This document shows positions 45,477 through 56,788 of a DNA stretch of 64,000 nucleotides, in pieces; within the stretch, counting starts at the first letter, position 1; every line of letters begins with the position of its first letter. Source of the DNA: Terana coerulea (lineage: Eukaryota; Basidiomycota; Agaricomycetes; Polyporales; Phanerochaetaceae). Position numbers and translations under genes: made by a program. The notes under the pieces were generated by a model, which did not search any database, was not told where the DNA came from, and worked only from the letters and a program-made list of their open reading frames with translations. The DNA lies in assembly GCA_024811115.1 (NCBI GenBank), contig JAKOGH010000144.1, forward strand, positions 86,429 to 150,428. The letters are read 5' to 3'.

Positions 45477-47982
45477 ATGTCTCAGACCAGCGGCAACACC
45501 TCCAGGGCCCGGCTAACACCGGCCCAGAAATAAAGCGCCCGGCATGGTAAGTGGTCACAAGGCCACCTTCCATGCTCACGCAACTCACAAAGTTCCTAAG
45601 GAGCGGACCGGGTCTAAGCGCCCCCCGCACCGAGAGTGCTCCCTCCGGCTCCAGGGCACCCTGAGTACAGCTTGACGATCTTCTCCGGCGAGAAGATCTA
45701 CCAGAAGCCTTCTCGCCGACTTCGTCGAGCCGAAGAAGTTCTTCGCAGAGCTTGAGACCAAGGATCGGATTGGTACCCCCATGTGGGAGAATATCCTTCC
45801 GAACTCCGCTTAACCTCACCATGTGCCTGCATGGTGTGGGCACCATCGTCGACGGCAACAAGTACAACATTTCCAGCTCCATAGCGCTCTGGAACAAGAC
45901 GGACCTGGTGGATCGAACCACCGAGCCCATCGAGTTCGCAAGCGCCTCCGCAAGCTATCTCTGGCCTGGGACGAGATTGTCTCCGGCGTCCAGGAGATCA
46001 GCGGCAGGAAGATCCCGGCCATCCGGGTCAATTCCAAGATTGACGCCTACACCTCGCAGTAGGCGGTAGGCGAGACGGCCGCCAAAGTCCTCGGCGACCC
46101 CTCGTTTGGCGCGCTCTGTGCCAACACTCGCGAGGCCCGCAAGGGCATCGACGAAGCTTTGCAAGTCCATGGAGACTCTCTCCGTGAACGCTAAGCAGGG
46201 CTTCAACAACGTCGCCGACAAGGTCGACAAGGTCGCCTCAGCCATCAAAGCGTGCCCGCTCCGGCCGCCTCCCGCCTCCCCAGCTTCATGATGCCGACCG
46301 CATCGTCAGCCGCGAAGCAGACTGCCTCCCCCTCAGAGGGAGAAGGGCCGCCCGCAGAAGCAGGGCAAGCCCGTTCCGGCGAGTACGGCCGGAAGGCCCG
46401 TGCTGAAGGTCGCCGCTGCCGAAGGGCAAGAAGCGCGCCACCACCCCTCTCCCCCGGAGGCCGGATCTTCTAAGAAGGCCCGTGTCTCCACTCTCCTCCG
46501 GTCGTCACAGACTGGAACCACGTTGCAGGTGCCGCGGGGCTCATGGCCTCCGTCGGGCGACACTCAGATGAGCTTGAGGCCGCTGCAAAGCTCGCGAAAG
46601 ATCATCCCGGTCCGAGTCGACCTAGGAGGCCCCAGCCACAGTCATGCGGCCCCCGCTCCTGCCCCCACCCCCGTCTCCACGGCCGGAGGCCCAAGCCAGT
46701 CCGCTTCGGACTCGTGACGCTGGCGTGGCTGCGAAAGCGCCCGCCAGCGGTAGGCAGTCGCGCCCTGAACCCTGGTCTGCAAGGACAGAAGGGTAAGGGG
46801 CACGGCGTCCAGCATGTCATCCCCTGGGAGGGCCGGTCCAGAGAAATCCGGATCGACCTCTTGGAGGCACTCACCACCTCGGATCCCGCCACCAACATCC
46901 GCATGCGAGTGGAGCGGGTCCAGACTGACCTCGCCAAGGTCAACGACAACGGGTACCAGGTCCTCGAGATCGAGAAGGTCGAGGGGCACCCGAACCAGCT
47001 GCAGTGGTACGTCCGCCCAGGTCCCATCCGTCCGCGATCCTTGTCAGCGGCGTTCAACCAGTCTATGACCGAGGACACTGAGTTCTGGGGGATGAGGACG
47101 AGAAGCACTCGGGCTGCATGCTCGAGGCCCACCGTACCCAAGTCTGCTTGTACAACGTGATGTGCATGGACGTGAAGTCCGGCACTAAGATGGCTCTGGC
47201 CCGAGTTCATCAGGAGATGCCGAACACGTGGCCGGAGTTGGCATCCATAGTTGAGCACCCGGAGTATGCTCCGAAGGCTCATATGATGAACGGGAAGGTG
47301 GACGGATCTGCGATGTTCGTCTTCACCATCCGCTGACACGGATCAGGGCATGGCCTGAAGAATGTTGTCGGGAAACTCCCCAAGCGGGAGTTCCTCGGCA
47401 ACAAGCGCTGCTACTTCGGCATGTACCGTCAGAAGGAGCGTGTAGACTTCTGCATGCACTGCTTTGCTTGGCGGCACTCGGCATCCCTGATGCCAGTCCA
47501 AGTTCAACAAGCGGTGTAATGTCTGCTCGCTCCCTCAGAGCGCCGGACCCGCACAACCGTCATTGCACGTGCTGCAAGCCCTATCGCCTTGGCAAGGGCC
47601 TCGCGCTCATCCGTGCCCGCTGAAGCACGACCAGAGCCACCTCTTCTGCAAGGAACTGTAACTGCACAGGTCATGGCCCGACGTCGCCCTCGTGCCCGAT
47701 GAGGAAGCACACGCAGAAAAAGGAGTGGTTCGAGAACCCCCAGAACTATGCCCGGGTAGCGCTTCGATGACGCTGCCCTCGAAAAAGCTTCAAGAATGCG
47801 GGCTGGGGCCAGTCGGGCCTCGACACGCATCTCTCGCGAAGCAGGCGAAGAGGAACAAGTGCAAGTCTGGACCGAGCGGTCCAGGCGCGGGCCCTAGTTC
47901 TTCCGGGAAGGAGGAGGAGTGGAGTGCGAGCCCGGCTTCCGAGTCCACTGATGACGAGGGAAATATCCACATGGCCGCGTAG
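45477..47982 (+). pseudogene. LINE ORF1 (gag-like, zinc knuckles)
   Basis: From MSQTSGNTSRARLTPAQK the reading shifts often. Recognisable parts are RIDLLEALTTSDPATNIRMRVERVQTDL, KDRGRM-strand-independent globular text around ALARVHQEMPNTWPELASIVEHPEY (about 47190-47270), and a Cys/His cluster at 47440-47650. The cluster contains CMHCFAWRH, which becomes a CX2CX4HX4C knuckle after a single-base shift, and further CNVC and CKxL-type pairs. It ends SESTDDEGNIHMAA at TAG 47982. ORF1 proteins bind LINE RNA. Confidence 0.55.
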
Positions 47983-48129
47983 GCCGCATGTATAGTAATA
48001 ATAGCGCATACACAATTGACAGCATCCTGCACCTGGGCTCTTTCTTCTGCGAACACGCGGTAGATGTCCTGGACTGTGCGATCTGTGAGAACCGAGCATC
48101 AGACTCCTCAACCAAGCCTGACCAGCCAC

Positions 48130-49328
48130 CGAACCTATCCCTCGCAAGTACCCTCAGCAACGAGAACACGAATTAACTCCTAGGGACCTGTTTGACCATA
48201 ACGGCGTCCCCATCTCTCCTGCTCTAAGTTACGTAACTGTGCCTGAGGAGCATATGCTTAACTTTGAGGAACTACCTCCTGTCACCAACGACGACGGGAG
48301 GGAATTTGACATTGCACTGCCCTTAGACATAAAAGCGGTCCGACGCGAGGCAGATGCAGCGATGCGTAACAGCGTATGCCCTGCCCCAGAACCTCGGGCA
48401 CCCCGTGTGACCATCGAGGACATCGATGGCTCCGCATTCTCGAAGAGCCATGGCACGCATGGGAAGGAATGGATACAGATAAGGATGGGAACGACATTCC
48501 CATAACCCATAATCTGGACGTGAAGGACTGGCACTGTATCTCTGTGAACATGCAGAAGTCCAGACCCAACCAGGGCAACGTGCCGAAAACTTCCTAGATC
48601 ATGATCTTATCATGATCCAGAACCTTCTGGAGCATCTCCAAAAGAGTAGCCTCTGGGAAATCCAAGGACGGGAAGTCATCAAGACACCGTCCACCATGTA
48701 AACTTCATATGTCTCGGCGCTGCCAAAGGGTGCAGAGCGGTCACATACGTAAACAAAAAGTGGGCACACTACAGCCCCGCCTTCACCATTGCCAGGCATG
48801 CGGGGATGTTGTGTGCGCCACTCAACGGTTGAGGGAAGTCATGAACTTCCTCAACGTATACAATGATTCAAAGTCCCACGCAGCGGTCAAGTGGCTTGAA
48901 AGCCACGCCGTGGAACTTTCGAAGTCGTGACCATGTGCGGAGATTTTAATATCCGGCACATGAAATGGGATGAGCGTGAGCAGCCAGATTACGATCCGTC
49001 GCGAAAGCTTGACAACAAGACTAAACGGTTCGGTGACATTCTCATCGAAGCCGCAGAAGTCAACATTCGGACTGTCTTTGCTGAACGACTGCAAAGCGGA
49101 GGGCCACCGACTTGGATCTTTGCTGGCAAGGATTACGAGAGGCGGCCCGGAGTACTCGACCTAGTATGGTGCCGAGAGGCCAATGCTACGGATGAGTACA
49201 TTAGAGTCAGAGGGGCGGACCGGCACATGTCCGATCACTGCCTACTGGAATTCTCTGTGCGGGTCAAAGCCGTAAGAGAACCGAAACCCACGATTCTTCA
49301 CGGATCAAAAGACAGCCGGAAATACTAG
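48130..49328 (+). pseudogene. LINE ORF2, N-terminus and APE-type endonuclease
   Basis: After a leader (PRDLFDHNGVPISPALSYV, NFEELPPVTNDDGREF) the endonuclease begins at WHCISVNMQKS (about 48530). It continues through the catalytic MCGDFNIRHMKWDE (48934-48975) and GPPTWIFAGKDYERRPGVLDLVW, and ends with RHMSDHCLLEF (49222-49254), the SDH motif of target-site nickases. Stops and shifts separate the blocks, so it is not functional as read. Confidence 0.75.
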
Positions 49329-49347
49329 CGAGGGCGTTCGGAAGCAC

Positions 49348-51905
49348 GTGTGCAATATACCGTATGCGGGGCTGAGAGAAGTCAACGAGAAGAAGGGTCG
49401 GAGCATCCATACCACTGACAAATTCTCACAGCAGGACATAGATGGCGTCTTTGACAAATTCTATGCGGCAATGTGCAAGCAGTGGGATGATGTGGCCAAG
49501 TGCCCAAATCCTAGCGCTAAAAGTAAGTCGTGGTGGAACCATCAGTGTTCTGCCGCGCGAGACAAAGCTGGGGCCAAGAGCAACCTGCGCAAGCAGCGCG
49601 ACCTAGCCAAGGCATTGCAAGCGAGGGTGGACCGGGCGATAACTTCGCTCCAGGCCCTCACGGACCTAACCAATGCGCTGGAACAATGCAAGTTCTGGGC
49701 GTGAGGAAGTTCATGAGTCTGAGAACCAGCAACACGCCGACTCTCAGAAACACCAAATGCGGCCATTTTGAAACCAAAATGGGCGCCATGCATCAGAGTA
49801 AGGTTTGGGATGCTGCTGCGTGGACCAAACCACGGAAGCAAAGTACCAACCAAAGCATCAAGGACAGTGACGGTAACCCCGTCTCCGAACCCGCCAAATT
49901 GGCAGAAGTCCTTCAGGACCAATTCACTAAGCGAGCGCGTAAGCCCGCATTGGCAGAGGGCATAACGTTTATCGATTATGCCTACAAAGAGAGTCGAGAA
50001 CGGCAGTACCTGCCGATCTCCGTGGCCAAAGTGGAGGAAGTGCTCAGAGACACGAGCAACTTCTCCGCTTCCAGGCCCCGACCATGTGTCATGGTTCTGG
50101 CTAAGAAGATCATCCTCGAACCTAACGAGGATGAGAAAACAAGGGAAGATAAGTCCACGTTCACCGAGCGTGATACGGACGAAGTCTGTTCTAGACATGA
50201 TAACATGGTTCTTTGGCGCGTGTATCGCGTCTCGGAGTCATGCCCACCAAACTCAAGGAATCACGCACCGTCGTCATTCCCAAACCTAACAAGCTGGACT
50301 ACTCCGTAGCCAAGGCGTACTGCCCGACAGTTCTTCCGAACTGTCTTGAAACTGCTTGAGAAATGCATTGCCAAGCGCATGCAATTCGAATGTCAAAAGT
50401 ACGGAGTATTGCATCCCTCCCAGTTTGGGGGAGCAATGCAGCGAAGTACAACTGATGCGGGTGTCTGCTTCACACACAACATCAAAGAAGGCTGGAACCA
50501 AGATCTGGAGAGCTCTGTCCTCCTTATGGACATCTCACAGTTCTTCCTGTCCGCGGATCACGCTGACGCTTCATGTACATTCTCAAGCACGCAGGGTTCT
50601 CGTCACTCCTATGCAAGTTCTTCGAGTCCTATCTCGTAGGACGGCAGACATCGTTCCTGATCAATGGCATCGTCACGGATCCGGTTGACTTTTCCGTCGG
50701 AGTGGGTCAGGGCTCAGCGCTCTCACCCATCCCTGACAAACATATACATTGCGCCTGCCATCTTTAGCACAATTAAGGCGCTTGGAGCTAAAAACACCGC
50801 CACCATCGGTATAACGCTTCAGTTCTACGTAAATGATGGCCTTATCCACGCAGTCACCAGACCATCTGAACTTCGGAAAGGGAAACCCAACTGGAGATTA
50901 ACAACCTGAAAATCAGGAAAGTCCTGATGATTATGCTATCCAGGCTGTTCACCCTCGGACTCCAGTTCGAAGAGGACAAGCTGGAGCTCATGCACTTCCG
51001 TGGAAATAGACACCCGTGGAAATGGAAGGACTCCGGCAAGGAGCCTAGCCCTCTCAGCCCACCACTCGCATTCAAAATTGCATCCGGGTGGCTGGTGCTG
51101 CGCGGCAAGCGCGGCAAATTAGTGATGATAAATCTCGACCGTCAGTACGCGATTGGGCCGGCAAGGAGATTAACATCAAACCTAGACCTTTCATGAGATA
51201 CCTTGGGTTCATGCTGGACCCAAAACTCTCGTGGAAGCACCACATAGAGTTTTACTGCAACAAAGGAGTAAGCACCATCGCGGTGCTCGAATGCTTGGCA
51301 CTTCGAGCGAGGGGCTCTCACCCATCCACAAACGGAGACTTTACATCTCCAACGTCATTCCTGTGATCCTCTACGGAGCATAGCTATGGTGGTCCCCGTA
51401 CATGCGGAGTAACCACAAAATATATGAGGCAATCCAAAGGGTCCAGAACGTAGCAATACGATGGATCACAGTGCCTTCAAAACCACCCCTGTAGGAGAGA
51501 TGGGAATGTTTGCAGGACTGCTTCCCATCAAGCAGCTCGTAACAAAACAAATGAAGAAGGCCTGCATTCGTGCGCTGCACTCTTCCAGAAAGCCACCCTA
51601 TCCTTGCACACATGAGCGAGAGAAAGGTGGTAAGCGAGAAAGTGGTCTGGGCCACGCTCCACTCAGGACGTGTGAGACCAACCACCAAAAAGGCTAAGAA
51701 GCGTTTCAAGCAAATGCCCATTGATCACATCGAGACCCTCATAGAGCTCTCGCATGAGGACAGATTGCTGCTCTCTGACCAGAGCATGCCAGGTAATCGC
51801 ATCTGGGATCTCAAAGATCTTAACAACCCGGCCACTATGGACGGACCTGATGACACCATCATTCAGATCTACGGACTGACCGGAGTGAACTGGAACGACA
51901 AATAG
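49348..51905 (+). pseudogene. LINE ORF2, linker and reverse transcriptase
   Basis: The reverse transcriptase follows a linker rich in charged helices. Blocks include LKESRTVVIPKPNKLDYS (about 50238-50300), KLLEKCIAKRMQFECQKYGVLHPSQFGG (50348-50440), LMDISQFF, FFESYLVGRQTSFLINGIVTDPV, GVGQGSALSPI and LQFYVNDGLIHA (about 50817-50855). The last is the catalytic Y/F-x-D-D box, read here as YVND, with the first catalytic Asp replaced by Asn. Thumb sequences with KPRPFMRYLGFMLDPKLSWKHHI follow. The frame breaks several times. Confidence 0.75.
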
Positions 51906-51954
51906 CCCAGGCTCATTCCCAAGAAGGGTGCTCCAGGGTTCAGTGAGTGGTATG

Positions 51955-54040
51955 AGCAGTTTGCAGAATTGCAAATGCAAGCAGCCGCCAAGGACGACAA
52001 CATGATCCTGTTCATGGACGGATCAATGCTGAAAGACAAGCAGACAGGCGTGCCCTCCACCGAAGCGGCGTACCGGCTACTTGATCTAAAGGGAAGCACC
52101 GCCCGGCCCCTTACGATGCCGACGTCCTAGCACAGCATAAGCGGCTCTGCGGCCAGGTGACTGTATTTGACGCCGAGATGCAAGCCCTATATCGGGGCAT
52201 TATCCGTGCCATGAAAGAGTCAGATGATGGCTTCTATCAGGCAATCAAACACGGGAACTAGACTACCATGTGTGGGCTAAACTCCTGAGAATAAAGAGAA
52301 ACTATACGTACCCCTCGGAGTATCGCAAGAGGGGCTACAAGTATGAATCTCTTACCATATTTGTGGACAACAGGGCGGCAGGTATTGCCATCCTAAAAGC
52401 TAAAAACGATTCCAGTCAAATGGAGTCAATCGGCGCGTGCAAAGCGCTACAGTGATACGCTGGTAAGCGCCTGAGCGCGAAAACCCCAGAAATTGCCTTT
52501 TTGTCACTACGCTCTACGATTGCTCTAGGACCCCAGACACCATCCCTGAAGCCCTGAGCCATTGACGTCTCCGAACTACTCTCCCGAGATATCTTGTAAC
52601 GGCGCCCCTCCGTCACGTCAGTGCCAGAGCCTGTGCAGTCCCTTGCAACAGGCAGTGCAGTCACCAGTCCGAAAGATGCGGGCCACATCAGCCCGGCGAG
52701 CTCCTGCCCTGGACTTAGGCACGTACCTAACTACGACCAAGACAGCGACACTGCGTTGTGCGCCACCCCACAAGTCTTTCCCGCCAGGCGCACGGACGTG
52801 CCTGACCGGTCCCGCACCGTGTTTCATAGGTGCTCAGTGCCTGTGTGGCGCACGGCATATCCTTGGTTAGTATATCCTGACTCGGTCTTTCCTTATCTGT
52901 ACCACTTTGTATCCAAACCACTCCTTTATTCTCTCTCGGACGCGGTCCATTAGCTCTGGCTATTAGGTACCGAGCCCGTATAAATACTCTGTACATACTT
53001 TCTGCAAATACAAGTTACCGTTCCCCTCTTCACGCTTCCCGCTACGCGTTAAGACTACAAGCACATCAGTGCTTCTTAGGTATCCCACTCTTGTCTAGTA
53101 CTCGTCTCGCTTGCTGGCCGTGCGGTCTGACTCAACGTTGGAGTCTTGCCTCGGTCCTCTCGTACGTCGTCCCCGAAGTCTCTCAGCTTCAGTGCTCTCT
53201 CTGTCCCCGTTACAGACCTCGCTCCGACTGTTACCTCTCCGAGGTCTTCGGTCCCCGACTCCTGCTGGCACTTCAGCCGCAGAGTTGAAGTGATGTCCCC
53301 ACTCACACATAAAACCGCTCCCGACTCGGTGCTTTGGCCCAAGCCCGCTGTCTGTTGGGTTAGGGTTAGGTGATCGCACCCGAGGGCGTAGTGCAGCGTA
53401 TCAGCGGGAATGGCTCGATCAGAACCGGTTCCCAATCGCCGACTTGCAGTTGTGTGGCAGCCGTCCCATTATCATATGGAATATGTCACAGACTTGCACT
53501 CAGAGGCCGATGCGGTTGACAACCTCACTAAAGAGGGTGCCGAAATGAATCAGCCCACGTATACGTCAGCAGTCAGTGGTGAAACAGAGGCTTTCCCAGC
53601 ATGCCATACTAAGCTGGAAAGCCGAGATGAAAAAACATCAAGTACTGAGGGAGCAATCTCCTGGTCGAGAAGGATGAGCATGCTCTCTTCTCAAACATGC
53701 CTAAGCGTCATTGGGGGCTGAGGAACTTCGGGAACAAAACGAAGTTCTACTCTAGATTAACGTGCTTCATCACGGGCCACTTCACGGGGAGTTCCGAATG
53801 AAGCACAGCAAGTGGGAAACCGACAGTGATGGTGTGAGCAAATGGACGCCCAAACCCGGGCCGTTGTATTGCCCATGCAACACTGATCACCCGAAGTTTG
53901 AGACACGACGGCACATCCTCTATGAGTGTCCGTTCTGGATCAGACTTCACAAACCTCCTCGGGCTGTACCCGAGCAGGAACGGCTAGAATTGATCGCTGC
54001 GGGAAGCAGCTTCACTTGCAAAATAAGGAGAACCGCCTAG
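51955..54040 (+). pseudogene. LINE ORF2, RNase H and C-terminal Cys/His motif
   Basis: RNase H starts at MILFMDGSMLKDKQTG (about 52003) and continues at TIFVDNRAAGIAILKAKNDSSQ (52349-52420). It is cut at CKALQ (52452) and resumes in the same frame at AGMARSEPVPNRRLAVVWQ after the insertion ending at 53403, then EADAVDNLTKEGAEM. The last block YCPCNTDHPKFETRRHILYECPFW (53866-53940) is the CCHC-like tail of this LINE group. The seamless junction proves that 52453-53403 is an insertion. Confidence 0.75.
52453..53403. mobile_element. 951-bp nested insertion, probable solo LTR
   Basis: It begins TGATACGCTG and ends with the exact reverse complement CAGCGTATCA, i.e. TG...CA with a 10-bp inverted repeat. 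It contains a TATAAATA box (about 52980-52987), pyrimidine-rich downstream DNA and no coding domain, as expected of an LTR. The flanking sequence reads straight through as RNase H when it is removed. I see no clear target-site duplication (CTACAG before, GCGGGA after), so a short TIR element is the alternative. Confidence 0.7.
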
Positions 54041-55125
54041 ACATGGCGGATATTGCCATATTCCTATACCTCAATCCGTTGGTCGCGAATGTTTGAGTGG
54101 GGCGACCTCATACAGGACGCCATTGATCAGCACAGAGACATCCACACAGGTGTCTGGTGGCGAAACATTGACTCTTGGGACCGCGAGGATGAATTCATCC
54201 GACAGGTAACAATTGAGCGCAAACAGCGCTTCAAGTGGGCGGCATCAACGCCACGGCCTAAACGGTGGAAAGGCTACCATCAAAACCTTCGGATGGCATG
54301 AATTTGTCACGTTCGAAGAGGGAGAGGAGCCCAGAGCAGAATCAACAGACACCCCCTCCGCTTCTATTCGGAGAAGGAGGAAGTGTCATCCAGCATGCTG
54401 CGTGGCAGTGGGCATCTGATCACCCGGATGACCCCTTTTCCACTTGCATCACAAGTGGCTGCGCTGTCGTATTGACGGCCGGATCAGCACGTCGTCAAAA
54501 GAAGTTCTACCTCCACGACGCGAGTCGGAAGATAAGTGGATACAGGGAGAGAGACAAGGACGAAGTCCCGTCGCAACCACAAAGATAATATTGAACGTGT
54601 CACACAGCCACAGAGCATGTACACAGACATCATGGGAAGGGAGATCTTCTCCCTCTACAAACGCGCTCAGTGACGGGAAGAAATACCGGAAGGCCAAAGA
54701 GCGCGAGGGACGGGAGGACCCCGGCCCATAGCGCTGACCGCTTCGAGACCACCTGTACCGCCTCTGGCTGGGTGCAAACTCGTGTCGTGTCTGTGCAATC
54801 AAACTCTCACCTTAGCTTCTACCGGGCCGGCGCGCATCTGCATTATCACTTGTGTGGCGACATGCTTTGCGCTTATCGCGCTCGCGCTTTCTTGCCGGAA
54901 GGCTCTGTGAACCGGGGTGACTCCTGCAGGGATCGGATGTCCGTAAACTCGGGCCGACTTACGAGCAGAAGGGGAGGAATCCTCTTACTGCGACTGAGGG
55001 AGCTCGTGAAAGGCCTACCCTTTTCTTAAAACTGACTGGACTAGTTTCTTCAAAGCCGCGCCCACGCCTAGGTATCACATGTGTAGCATAGGGCATGTTC
55101 TCTGTACTTTAAATACAATTTGGAG

Positions 55126-55150
55126 TAAAAATAAAAATAAAATAAAAAGA
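55126..55150 (+). repeat. A-rich LINE tail
   Basis: A TAAAA-type run closes the LINE 3' UTR, typical of LINE 3' ends formed by target-primed reverse transcription. Confidence 0.7.
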
Positions 55151-55155
55151 CAGCC

Positions 55156-55437
55156 CTGACGCCGACTGACGAGTACTGATAAAGAATTAGACGCCTGTGT
55201 TCGAGCCCCATAGGAGCCATGTTCCTTTAGTATTTTTTAATTTACCATTATTCTACGTTGTCTCAGTGCCGAAACTAAAGTATGCACCATGATTCTGACA
55301 TCCCTAATGCTTGTAGATTGCTTGAGGAAGCCCAAACTTGCGAGAGGTGCTGAACAGGTCTGAGAGCTCGACGAGCCGGCTGAGACTGACGCTGATGGCC
55401 TGACGAGCCCTGATAAAGCTTTATCAGGGCTCGTCAG
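55156..55437. repeat. Perfect 38-bp palindrome with a diverged half-copy upstream
   Basis: 55400-55418 reads CTGACGAGCCCTGATAAAG, and 55419-55437 is its exact reverse complement with no spacer. A variant of the same 19-mer (TA in place of CC) lies at 55166-55184, each preceded by CTGACGC. The layout suggests the terminal repeats of a small element of about 280 bp (55156-55437) or a collapsed pair of copies. It abuts the LINE tail. Confidence 0.8.
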
Positions 55438-55479
55438 CGCCTCCACGGTTTTGCTGATAACTTATGGCTAAAGCGAAAG

Positions 55480-55720
55480 CGCCGTACTCGAGCGAATGTA
55501 GCAGGTTTTCAACTTCATCGTCTAGGGATCCTCAAGGGCCTTTCTAAGCACAGTGGTGAGCAATCCCTGCAAGTGGTGGCTACCCTCGGTGGTAGATGCG
55601 AACTTCGTTCGACTTCCACCGAGACGCCCGAAATCGCGCGCCTCTCTAGATCCACGTGATCATGTCTATTTGCATATTGTTTGGTCATCGCCGCATCTCG
55701 AGCTTCACTAGTGACGACCG
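55480..55720 (+). pseudogene. Second piece of the decayed giant-gene copy (matches about 30500-30757)
   Basis: TCCACGTGATCATGTCTATT (55649-55668) against TCCACGTGATCGTGTCTATT (30694-30713), with matching flanks on both sides (GCGAACTTCGTTCGACTT against GCGAACTTGGTTCGACTT). The copy covers the first codons of the giant gene. The start ATG of the original (minus strand, 30752) reads GTG here. The orientation is the same as the 42.55-43.08 kb piece. Confidence 0.75.
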
Positions 55721-56047
55721 TGTTGCACGCTTTCAAGCCCCAGCCCTCCATGTCCAATCTACTCGCTGCTTACTGACATGCACCCAATTTTAAGCCCAGG
55801 GCACCGTGCCACAACAATGAATAAACGTGAGATGCCTGCGTAGCAATCTGTAACTTTAGGCACGCTTCTGGCGAGTTGCGTCGAGCTGAGGTTTAAGAAA
55901 ATACGTCAACGAAGCACTGCACTCATAGAAGCTGAGTATATGCATTGACTTTCTACGTCATATGAATGTAACTGACGCTCTTAGTATATGGAGATATTCA
56001 GGCCCAACTCTATCTACACGTTTCTGGTATCCTGAGAGGCGGTATCC

Positions 56048-56213
56048 ATGGCTGATGATTCCACGCCAGCTCCTTTGACACGGACGCCAATGCCATCTCC
56101 TATCATCTCTGAATCCCGATCCGACTGGTGCGGGTGTCCTCCTCGTGATGCTGCATCTCCTTACTTAGAGCGGTCTCACAGCCTTCGCTGGCATTATCAA
56201 ACTATGTGCGTCG
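56048..56213 (+). pseudogene. Third piece of the copy: first-exon-like sequence cut by the Gypsy LTR
   Basis: The open frame begins MADDSTPAPLTRTPMP and continues ISESRSDWCGCPPRDAAS to HYQTMCV, where the LTR starts at 56214. It corresponds to 31175-31330 upstream of the giant gene. The remainder of the target presumably lies beyond 64000. Confidence 0.55.
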
Positions 56214-56575
56214 TGTTACGGACAGAGTTATTTCTTTTATTTCGAACGATTAGCAATATTGGCTCGGTTCGTGACTCATGACTCACCTCGCCCTATGCCC
56301 TATGACTCAGCCAGCGCAGCGTACCCTGCGCCCTGCCCAGACTCATCTACTAGTCTCAATACTAGTACGGATACGTAGTATGCTCTTCACGCCACCCTCT
56401 TGTACAGTAGTATAAAGATCGACCAGTCAAGGCCTCATAGCCTTAACTGCGATCTCTTTGTTTATTAACATCGATATCTCTGGTCAGTCTCTGCGTGCTA
56501 GAGGGAAACCTCCGTAATAGCCCTCAGAGTCGCATTGAGCGCCCAGCTCATTGCACAACGACCTTGGTCTTAACA
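56214..56575 (+). repeat. 5' LTR (362 bp)
   Basis: Starts TGTTACGG, ends CTTAACA. It contains TATAAA at 56411-56416 (GTAGTATAAAGATC), likely the element's promoter. The 3' copy matches throughout. Confidence 0.85.
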
Positions 56576-56788
56576 TTAGATCGCAGTTTCGAACCGACCG
56601 ACTCTTTTGAGTCTAAGTCACCCAGAACCCACCGAACGGCCAACTACTTAACTAGTTATCCCGAAACTCCAACCCTGGTCCTGTAACAAGGACAAGGGCT
56701 CATCGAACCACCACGGCAGACGCCAACGGAATTGTGTGTACGCTCCGTACACACCGATTTCATCTGAAATCAGGAACAGACGTCAACT

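Larger units (their letters stand above)
45321..55150 (+). mobile_element. Degenerate Tad1-like non-LTR retrotransposon (LINE)
   Basis: The domain order on the plus strand is that of a two-ORF LINE. ORF1 (45477-47982) has a CCHC cluster. ORF2 (about 48130-54040) has an APE-type endonuclease, reverse transcriptase, RNase H and a C-terminal Cys/His motif. A 3' UTR (54040-55125) and an A-rich tail (TAAAAATAAAAATAAAATAAAA, 55126-55148) follow. All ORFs are broken by stops and shifts. The RNase H part is interrupted by a 951-bp LTR-like insertion (52453-53403). The RNase H plus C-terminal zinc arrangement points to the Tad1/I group common in fungi. It sits inside a decayed copy of the giant gene's 5' end. 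Confidence 0.8.

Noticed and set aside
53359..53372. GGGTTAGGGTTAGG as a telomeric insertion
   Set aside because: Only two units, inside the LTR-like insertion; most likely part of that LTR.
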